From the NCBI GenBank assembly GCA_034437315.1, contig DAOTUC010000360.1:1-6816 (forward strand): 6,816 bases of DNA. The letters are read 5' to 3'. Of this stretch, positions 1-5,445 are shown in pieces (within the stretch, counting starts at the first letter, position 1; each line of letters begins with the position of its first letter). A model generated the notes under the pieces. The model did no database searches and was not told where the DNA came from. It worked only from the letters and a program-made list of their open reading frames with translations. This DNA is from DSAR01 sp034437315. GTDB taxonomy: Bacteria > Chloroflexota > Anaerolineae > B4-G1. A program made the translations under genes and the position numbers.

Positions 1-128
1 TGGGTCTCCGAGATAATCTCCTCCGGCACAGGCTTGAGCGGCTCAGCCCCATCGTCTTTTCCATCCTTGCCGTCCTGTCCATTTCCATTTTTCATTCGCT
101 CGCGTGCTTCTTTTTTCTTCTTAGACAT
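1..128 (-). CDS. N-terminus of an unrecognised lysine-rich protein (partial)
   Basis: An open frame starts with ATG at 128-126 and stays open for 42 codons to the left edge, so only the N-terminus is visible. It begins MSKKKKEARERMKNGNGQDG and continues with an Asp/Gly/Lys-rich stretch, then EPLKPVPEEIISET. The head is strongly charged and probably disordered, with no signal peptide or membrane segment. An AAGGG stretch six bases before the ATG is a plausible but weak ribosome binding site. A second in-frame ATG (Met12) could be the start instead. Charged, low-complexity heads like this occur in many unrelated cytoplasmic enzymes, so no function can be assigned. It lies downstream of the selenocysteine tRNA on the same strand, 166 bases away, with no clear terminator between, so co-transcription is possible. 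That is inference. The reading frame is fairly secure; the product is unknown. Confidence 0.55.
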   Translation of the reverse strand, partial: MSKKKKEARERMKNGNGQDGKDGKDDGAEPLKPVPEEIISET

Positions 129-294
129 CCCTATCCCTTTCGTTTGATTAGCCGCGCTCTCTGTTCCGCGTGCAACGCATCATCCAAGTATGGCGTCTGC
201 AAGAGCGGATTTCTTGCCCGCCGTTCAGCTACAAGATAAGACTTCGAATCAATCGGATCAGTTAGGGCGGATGATGAATCGGGAGGACGATCAA

Positions 295-390
295 CGGGAG
301 TGGATGGGAGTCGAACCCACCGCGGCTCGCTCTGCGCGACCCGCCACCGGTTTTGAAGACCGGGGGAGCCACCGGGCCCCAACCACCCCC
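295..390 (-). tRNA. selC: tRNA-Sec (anticodon UCA), selenocysteine tRNA
   Basis: Read on the minus strand, 96 bases fold into a complete bacterial selenocysteine tRNA. The acceptor stem is 8 bp (GGGGGTGG at 390-383 with CCACTCCC at 303-296, one G-U pair). The T stem is 5 bp with loop TTCGACT (315-309). The D arm has a 6-bp stem (GGGGCC/GGCTCC) and the short 4-base loop CGGT (374-371). The anticodon stem is CCGGT/ACCGG and the loop CTTCAAA (358-352) carries anticodon TCA at 356-354. The variable arm is long (346-321), a stem of about 9 bp with one G-G mismatch and a 5-base loop. The discriminator base is G (295), as usual for this tRNA. CCA is not encoded; TTG follows. The 8+5 acceptor/T helix and 6-bp D stem separate tRNA-Sec from suppressor or serine tRNAs. 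Its role is to be charged with serine, converted to selenocysteine, and delivered by SelB to recoded UGA codons. Confidence 0.96.
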
Positions 391-403
391 TTGATGTATC
401 ATT

Positions 404-432
404 AGCATAACGTGATTTATCCAATTAGTCAA
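404..432 (-). promoter_or_regulatory. Predicted sigma70-type promoter of the selenocysteine tRNA
   Basis: On the minus strand, a -35 box TTGACT (432-427) is separated by exactly 17 bases from a -10 box TATGCT (409-404). This places the start of transcription near 397, leaving a leader of only about 7 bases before the first tRNA base at 390. A second TTGACT overlaps by one base just upstream (437-432), so the -35 element is duplicated in tandem, but only the inner copy has ideal spacing. The position and quality fit a stable-RNA promoter. Confidence 0.75.
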
Positions 433-478
433 GTCAAAAGCTACGCAGCCAGACGATGTGGGGCGAGTTTCCATACGC

Positions 479-521
479 GCCGTTCTGGGGTTGATGAACT
501 TTCTCAATGCGCCAGAACGGC
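479..521. repeat. Perfect 10-bp inverted repeat with a 23-base loop
   Basis: GCCGTTCTGG (479-488) is exactly complementary to CCAGAACGGC (512-521). The loop is 23 bases. It is followed at once by a smaller hairpin, GGGGC (527-531) with GCCCC (540-544) and an 8-base loop. Neither has a T-run behind it on either strand, so an intrinsic terminator is not supported. It could be an RNA structure or a protein-binding site. It is upstream of the rightward promoter candidate and would not be in that transcript if the candidate is right. Confidence 0.55.
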
Positions 522-577
522 CCCCAGGGGCTTTAGAAGGCCCCAGACCTGCTACGTTTTCCCGTGCGGCGGGGCAT

Positions 578-605
578 TTGCATAGAAAGAAGATAGGTGT
601 AAAAT
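578..605 (+). promoter_or_regulatory. Weak candidate promoter of the cyclase gene
   Basis: TTGCAT (578-583) and TAAAAT (600-605) are separated by 16 bases. The -10 matches consensus at five of six positions, while the -35 matches well only in its first three. Transcription would begin near 612 and give a leader of about 150 bases. A TATGCT at 739-744 is too close to the ribosome binding site and lacks a -35. This is the best candidate found, not a strong one. Confidence 0.3.
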
Positions 606-754
606 ACATCTGGGGTGAATGATTCACACACAAGAACGTCCTCCACAAATCAGAGTAACCGGGCCGCCTCTCTCCCCTTCGTAAAACTTCGCCCCATCCT
701 TTCAATGCACACTCGAATTAAGCGCTCATGAGTGTCAATATGCTTCCTCTAACC

Positions 755-758
755 GGAG
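755..758 (+). promoter_or_regulatory. Ribosome binding site that decides the cyclase start
   Basis: GGAG lies seven bases before ATG at 766-768, which is good spacing. An in-frame GTG at 760-762, two codons earlier, is only one base from this GGAG and cannot use it. The ATG also gives the usual compact start of zinc-ribbon proteins, Met-Lys-Cys. The start is therefore placed at 766, giving 1467 residues rather than 1469. Confidence 0.75.
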
Positions 759-765
759 AGTGGGT

Positions 766-3700
766 ATGAAATGTCAGGCATGCGGGTTCGACAACCCAAC
801 AGGTTTCGCTTTTTGCGGCAAATGCGGCAATCCTATGCCTCCTGCTTGCCCCAAATGCGGCTTTGAAAACCCCCAGGGCTTCGCCTTTTGTGGCAAATGC
901 GGCGCGCCGTTACAGGATGATCAACCAGAACACCTCTCCCCAGCCGAATTGGATCACCTGCGCGCCTATTTGCCCGCCCAACTGATCGAGACCCTGCAAC
1001 TCGACCGCATCTCGCCTTCTACTGCTTTGTTGACCCAATGTGTTGATCACCTGTCTGAATTACTCAGGACCACCCGCACGCTGTTGCCCCCCTATCTCGT
1101 GGAACAGATTGTGCGCGATCCAACGCCCGGCAAAATCGGCGGGCAGTTCGTCGAGGGGACGTTGCTCTTCGCCGACATCAGCGGCTTCACGTCCATGTCC
1201 GAGCGGTTGAGCCGCATCGGGCGCGAGGGCGCTGAGGAGATCACGTCCATCGTCAACCGCTACTTCAGCGCCATGCTGTCTCTCTTGAGCGCCCACGGTG
1301 GGCAACTCGTCAAGTTCGGCGGCGACGCGCTGCTGGGGCTTTTCTTCGAGCCGGACAGCGCGACGCGGGCGGTTCAGGCCGCCCAGCGCATGCAGGACGC
1401 GATGGACAGTATGCGCCAGGTCCAGACTTCCCAGGGCGACTTCCCGCTGCAGATGAAGGTGGGCCTTCACCGGGGGCGCTTCCTTGCCGCTCGATTGGGA
1501 ACGGCCCAGGGGATGGAATACGCCCTCTTCGGGGGCGACGTCAACGCGACGGCGGCGACCGAATCGGCGGCCCAGGCCGGACAGATCCTGCTGGATCGCG
1601 CGACGTTGGAGGCGGTCAGGATCCCCTGTCAAACGGAAGCATCCGGCCCCGACGTCCCCTACGTGGCGCTCAGCGACGTCGAACATCCTCCCGATTCAGA
1701 CCCGGCGCTACACGTCCAGTCGCCGTCTATACCCTCGGAACCATCCCTCGCGAACCTGCGCCGCCTCGTCGAGTTGCTGGACGCCCTGTCGTCGTATCTC
1801 CCGGCCGGGTTGATGGCCCGGTTATCCGACGACCCGCACGCCGCGAGCGTCGAGGGGGAGCACCGTTTAGTCGGCGTACTCTTCGCCAACGTGGAGGGGC
1901 TGGGCGAGGTCGCCGACCGGTTGGGGCCGGGCCGGGAGGACGAGATCGTCGCGGCGCTCAACCAATACTTCACCACGATGGAAGAAGGGATTCAACGCTT
2001 CGGCGGCGTGATCAACAAGATGGACCTGTACGAGCACGGCGATAAGTTATTGGCCTTCTTCGGCGCGCCGGTCGCCCACGAGGATGACGCGGAACGGGCC
2101 GTGCGGGCCGCCCTGGCGATGCAACAGTCGATGCTCGAGTTAAGCCGTGGCTTGCCGGAGCAAATCGGCCTCCCGGACTTGCATCTCAGCCAGAAGATCG
2201 GCATCAGTTTCGGTTACGTCTTCGCCGGCTACGTGGGCACCGAGTGGCGGCACGAGTACACCGTGATGGGCGACGAGGTCAACCTGAGCGCCCGCTTGAT
2301 GTCAGCGGCGGAGCCCGATACAATTATCGTCAGCGGCGACGTCCGGCGCAAGGTGCGCGCCCTCTTCGATCTGGACGCCCAGGGTGAGGTGCAGGTCAAG
2401 GGCAAGCGCGCCCCCATCCCCATCTTCTCCGTCGTCGCGCCCCGGGCGGCGCCGGAACCGGTGCGGGGACTGGCGGGTATGCGCTCGCCGCTGGTGGGCC
2501 GGCAGGCCGAGTGGGAACAAATGCAGACCGCGATAACACAACTCTCGCGGGGACGCGGGCAGATCGTCTCGGTGACCGGCGAGGCCGGCCTGGGCAAATC
2601 TCGCCTGGTGGCCGAGATGCGCCAACAGACGGCCGATAGCGCCATCAAGTGGATAGAGGGGCGCTGTCTCTCGTATACCGAATCGGTCAGTTACCACCCC
2701 TTCCACGAAATCGTGCAGGCGTTGATCGGCGTCCAGCCGGACGATAGCGAGGCCGAGGCCTGGAATAGGCTGCGGGGCCTTCTGGAAACGGCCTCCCAAA
2801 CAGAAGAACTGGAAGCCGCCCTGCCCTATCTGGCCAATTTCATCAGCCTGCAACTTGAGGAGACTTTGCAGGAAAAAATCCGTTACCTGGACGCCGAAGC
2901 GCTCCAAAAACGAACCTTTCTGGCGATTGACGCCTTGATCGAAAGCCAGGCGTCGCTTGAATCGCCCCTGGCGCTGGTCATGGAGGACATCCATTGGATT
3001 GACCAGGCCTCTATGGCGCTATTGGAACACCTGATGACGCTGGTCAATCACGTCCCGTTGATGCTGGCGCTGGTCTACCGGCCGGAACGGGCCAAGCGCT
3101 GCTGGGAAATTCACGAGAAGATCGCGCGTGAGTTCCCCCATTGCGCCGTCGAGATCGCGCTCAGCCGGTTGGCGCCGGCCGACGGCCAACAACTCCTGAC
3201 CAATCTGGTCGGGATCGAGCAGTGGCCCGACGCCATACGGGCGCTCATTTTCAGCCGCACCGAGGGGAATCCGCTGTACATCGAGGAGGTCATCCGCGCG
3301 CTGATCGACGATGGCGTGTTGGTGCAGGACGAAAGCGGCGCGTGGCAGATCAGCAGTGGCATGGAGACGATCGACGTGCCCGACACGTTGCAAGGCGTGT
3401 TGATGGCCCGCCTGGACCGGCTGGAGGAGCCGTGTCGCTGGACGGCCCAGCTGGCCTCGGTGGTGGGGCGCGTCTTCCCGTTCGACGTCCTTTCGCACGT
3501 CCTGCCCGAAAACAGCGCCAAACTGAGCCGTAATCTGGTCCACCTGCAGCGACACGAGACGGTCCGCGAGACCCAGCGCGTCCCGGAACTCGTCTACACC
3601 TTCAAGCACGCGATGATGCAGGAGGTGTGTTATCATAGCTTGCTGGCCCGTGTCCGGCGGCAGTATCACCGCAAGATCGCCGAGCACCTGGAGAGCGATC

Positions 3701-5169
3701 GCCTGTCCGGCCGCCGGGACGCCGAAAGCAACATCCCCGTCGTCGCCCACCACGCCTTTGTGGGTCAGGATTGGGCCCGCGCACTGCGCTACCAACTGTT
3801 GGCCGGCCAGCAGGCGCAGAAACTCTTCGCCAATCACGAGGCCATCGACCATTTCGAGAAAGCGTTACAGAGCGCCGATCATCTCCCCCCGGAGGAGACG
3901 TTGTCGGAACGCCAGAAGATCCACGCTTCTCTGGGGGAGTTGTTGACGACCACCAGCCAGTACGAGCACGCGCTCGAACACCTCGACCAGGCGCTGGCCT
4001 TGAGCGCCGAGACCGACGACGTCAATGTCCAGTCCCATACCTGTTGGTGGTTGGCGCGGCTGCACGAGTTGCGCGGCGAGTACGCTCCGGCCCTCAAGTG
4101 GATTCAGCAGGGCCTGGACGCCCTACAGGACCGGGAGACTGACAAGTCTGCCGAGTTATTGCTCCTGGCCGGGCAGATCAATCTTCGTCAGGGCGATAAC
4201 GACAAAGCCCTGCTTCAATGCCAACGGGCCTTGCAGATCGCGCAGAAATTGGATCAGATGACGGCGCTGGCGCGCGCCTATAACCTGCTGGGGCGCATCA
4301 ATCGACTGCGCGGCAAGAGCGCGTCCGCCATCGATCACTTTAAGCGCGCGTTCTCCCTGTACGAGCGGGCCGGCGATATCCACGGTCAAGCGCTCTCGCA
4401 CAATTTAATCGCCAACGCCTACTTCGATATGGGACAATGGCAGAGCGCGGATGAAAATTACCACCAAGCGCGTGAGTACTTTGAGAAAGTCGGCGACCTC
4501 TACTTCTGCGTCTTCGTGGACAACAACTTGGGCGGTATCGCGCGCAAACAAGGGCGGTTAGATGAAGCGTTAGCCTTCTATCAAACAGCTCTGGACACGC
4601 TGGAACACATTGGCGGCTCCCCTTACGTGTTCGGCGCGCTCCACATGAACATCGGCGCGACGCTCGTCCGGCAGGGGCAGGGCGAAGAGGCCCGCCAGCG
4701 CTTGCAAGATAGTCAGGCCTATTACGAGCAGGCGCAGGCCCGGGACTTTTTGCCTGAGCTCCATCGTCACCTGGCTGAGGCAGCCCTGTTGTTGGGCGAT
4801 CTGGAGGAGGCGCAAAGACAAGCCGAACAATCGCTGAATTTATCCCGCGAACTGGAGATGCGGGCCGAGGAGGGCTGCGCGTTGCGAACGTTGGGAAAAC
4901 TGGCGGCGGCGCGGGGTCAAGTAGAGGAAGCGCTTCAGGCGTTGGGCGACCACCCAGGCGGCAGCGTCGCGATCCTGGACGAGGTGGGCGACGAGTACGA
5001 AAAGGCCCGCAGCCAGTTGTGCCTGGCCCGGGTCTACGCCTCGGCGGGACAACCGGCGGCCGCCCGGGCGGCGCTGGACGATTGCGCAGGGGTATTCGAG
5101 CGACTGGACGCCGCGTTGGACCGCCAGGTCGCCCGCTCATTGCGAGACGAAATGGCCCAAGCAAGTTGA
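766..5169 (+). CDS. Zinc-ribbon, double class III cyclase, AAA ATPase, TPR signalling protein
   Basis: An intact 1467-residue protein with no signal peptide or membrane segment, so cytoplasmic. In order: two zinc ribbons (Cys3/6/17/20 and Cys28/31/42/45); a helical linker with LxxYLPxxL-type motifs (about 65-115); cyclase domain 1 (about 128-290) with metal ligands Asp137 (FADISGF) and Asp187 (KFGGD); a second linker with SSYLPAGL (about 342-349); cyclase domain 2 (about 365-560) with Lys418, Asp426, Thr499, Asn506 and Arg510; a STAND-like AAA ATPase with VGR near 580, Walker A GEAGLGKS (605-612), Walker B ALVMED (736-741) and GNPLYIEE (834-841); and roughly nine or ten TPR-like repeats (about 1005-1450). 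Class III cyclases make cAMP or cGMP from ATP or GTP. The Lys/Thr pair in domain 2 leans toward ATP, but this is uncertain. The ATPase and TPRs presumably act as a nucleotide-driven switch and a protein-binding scaffold. Domain 1 lacks the transition-state Arg (Ala264), and domain 2 has Asn375 in place of the first metal Asp. The input signal and partners are unknown. Confidence 0.95.
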   Translation: MKCQACGFDNPTGFAFCGKCGNPMPPACPKCGFENPQGFAFCGKCGAPLQDDQPEHLSPAELDHLRAYLPAQLIETLQLDRISPSTALLTQCVDHLSELLRTTRTLLPPYLVEQIVRDPTPGKIGGQFVEGTLLFADISGFTSMSERLSRIGREGAEEITSIVNRYFSAMLSLLSAHGGQLVKFGGDALLGLFFEPDSATRAVQAAQRMQDAMDSMRQVQTSQGDFPLQMKVGLHRGRFLAARLGTAQGMEYALFGGDVNATAATESAAQAGQILLDRATLEAVRIPCQTEASGPDVPYVALSDVEHPPDSDPALHVQSPSIPSEPSLANLRRLVELLDALSSYLPAGLMARLSDDPHAASVEGEHRLVGVLFANVEGLGEVADRLGPGREDEIVAALNQYFTTMEEGIQRFGGVINKMDLYEHGDKLLAFFGAPVAHEDDAERAVRAALAMQQSMLELSRGLPEQIGLPDLHLSQKIGISFGYVFAGYVGTEWRHEYTVMGDEVNLSARLMSAAEPDTIIVSGDVRRKVRALFDLDAQGEVQVKGKRAPIPIFSVVAPRAAPEPVRGLAGMRSPLVGRQAEWEQMQTAITQLSRGRGQIVSVTGEAGLGKSRLVAEMRQQTADSAIKWIEGRCLSYTESVSYHPFHEIVQALIGVQPDDSEAEAWNRLRGLLETASQTEELEAALPYLANFISLQLEETLQEKIRYLDAEALQKRTFLAIDALIESQASLESPLALVMEDIHWIDQASMALLEHLMTLVNHVPLMLALVYRPERAKRCWEIHEKIAREFPHCAVEIALSRLAPADGQQLLTNLVGIEQWPDAIRALIFSRTEGNPLYIEEVIRALIDDGVLVQDESGAWQISSGMETIDVPDTLQGVLMARLDRLEEPCRWTAQLASVVGRVFPFDVLSHVLPENSAKLSRNLVHLQRHETVRETQRVPELVYTFKHAMMQEVCYHSLLARVRRQYHRKIAEHLESDRLSGRRDAESNIPVVAHHAFVGQDWARALRYQLLAGQQAQKLFANHEAIDHFEKALQSADHLPPEETLSERQKIHASLGELLTTTSQYEHALEHLDQALALSAETDDVNVQSHTCWWLARLHELRGEYAPALKWIQQGLDALQDRETDKSAELLLLAGQINLRQGDNDKALLQCQRALQIAQKLDQMTALARAYNLLGRINRLRGKSASAIDHFKRAFSLYERAGDIHGQALSHNLIANAYFDMGQWQSADENYHQAREYFEKVGDLYFCVFVDNNLGGIARKQGRLDEALAFYQTALDTLEHIGGSPYVFGALHMNIGATLVRQGQGEEARQRLQDSQAYYEQAQARDFLPELHRHLAEAALLLGDLEEAQRQAEQSLNLSRELEMRAEEGCALRTLGKLAAARGQVEEALQALGDHPGGSVAILDEVGDEYEKARSQLCLARVYASAGQPAAARAALDDCAGVFERLDAALDRQVARSLRDEMAQAS
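781..909 (+). repeat. Tandem duplication encoding two near-identical zinc ribbons
   Basis: Codons 6-23 (781-834) and 31-48 (856-909) encode CGFDNPTGFAFCGKCGNP and CGFENPQGFAFCGKCGAP, which match at 14 of 18 positions. The period is 75 bases. The DNA copies have diverged mostly at third codon positions, so the duplication is kept by selection and is not recent. Each unit supplies CxxC pairs for one zinc ion. Confidence 0.85.
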
Positions 5170-5247
5170 CGCACATCGAGATGGCAGCCCAGAGCGACGC
5201 CTTTAATGATTATTTAAAAAACGTTTAACCTGATCAGAACGAATAGG

Positions 5248-5256
5248 TGTTATAAT
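5248..5256 (+). promoter_or_regulatory. Extended -10 promoter of the secreted-protein gene
   Basis: TGTTATAAT contains a perfect TATAAT (5251-5256) with the upstream TG of an extended -10 element (5248-5249). No good -35 box is found at 16-18 bases, which is typical of promoters that rely on the extended -10. Transcription should begin near 5263. A perfect palindrome CTGATCAG (5230-5237) lies 13 bases upstream of the -10 box and could be a regulator site. That is inference from position alone. Confidence 0.6.
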
Positions 5257-5433
5257 GTAAGCGACTACGCTGTAGACGTGGATGTAGTTTCCGCCATTTC
5301 TATCCTCAACGTTGATCCCCTCGAATGACTTTCTATTCATCTGCTTGATCTACTTCATTATTCACGAGATTGGGCCAGAAAGGCGTCTAACCCGGCGCTG
5401 ATCTTCATAGGTGAGATGTCTTGAGCCCCTATT

Positions 5434-5440
5434 GGGAGGT
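5434..5440 (+). promoter_or_regulatory. Ribosome binding site of the secreted-protein gene
   Basis: GGGAGGT ends five bases before the ATG at 5446-5448, which is strong and well spaced. Another ATG (5441-5443) directly abuts it but is out of frame and meets TGA after two codons, so it is not the start of the large protein. The stop of that two-codon frame overlaps the true start codon region. Confidence 0.8.
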
Positions 5441-5445
5441 ATGAG

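Larger units (their letters stand above)
391..765. other. Divergent intergenic region between the tRNA and cyclase genes
   Basis: No credible gene is seen in these 375 bases. The left part holds the leftward tRNA promoter. The middle (479-544) holds a perfect inverted repeat followed by short GC-rich hairpins. The right part has a weak rightward promoter candidate (578-605) and an isolated 8-base palindrome CTCATGAG (726-733 area) shortly before the cyclase ribosome binding site. Open frames crossing this stretch on the minus strand also run through the tRNA and have no recognisable protein content. Confidence 0.7.
5170..5445. other. Intergenic region with leader of the secreted-protein gene
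   Basis: These 276 bases separate two genes on the same strand. No gene and no clear intrinsic terminator for the cyclase gene are seen. The AT-rich run near 5203-5228 has no GC-rich hairpin before it. An extended -10 promoter (5248-5256) lies about 190 bases before the next start codon. Apart from a short CTAC-GCT-GTAG hairpin (5265-5275) at the predicted transcript start, the leader has no riboswitch motif that I recognise. Confidence 0.65.

Noticed and set aside
131..424. Open frame of 97 codons on the minus strand ending just before the left-edge gene.
   Set aside because: It spans the whole tRNA, starts within the tRNA promoter, and after the tRNA offers only TTG or ATT codons as starts. 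Only its tail is mentioned as a weak curiosity.
262..705. Open frame of 147 codons on the minus strand.
   Set aside because: It runs through the tRNA and its promoter, its translation is low in normal protein character, and it has no convincing ribosome binding site.
4340..5176. Long minus-strand frame of 278 codons opposite the TPR region.
   Set aside because: It is a shadow of the GC-rich cyclase gene: the translation is rich in Arg and Pro and shows no domain, while the plus-strand TPR pattern is clear.
5167..5217. Possible selenocysteine readthrough of the cyclase gene's TGA stop (next in-frame stop TAA at 5215-5217).
   Set aside because: Considered because a tRNA-Sec is nearby. The extension would be only 15 residues after the TGA, and no SECIS-like hairpin is seen behind the TGA.
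5203..5228. AT-rich run after the cyclase gene as a terminator.
   Set aside because: There is a run of A but no GC-rich stem before it, and AAACGTTT is only a short palindrome.
5263..5440. Riboswitch (for example cyclic-di-GMP type) in the leader of the secreted-protein gene.
   Set aside because: None of the conserved core motifs I know could be found; only one short 4-bp hairpin is evident.
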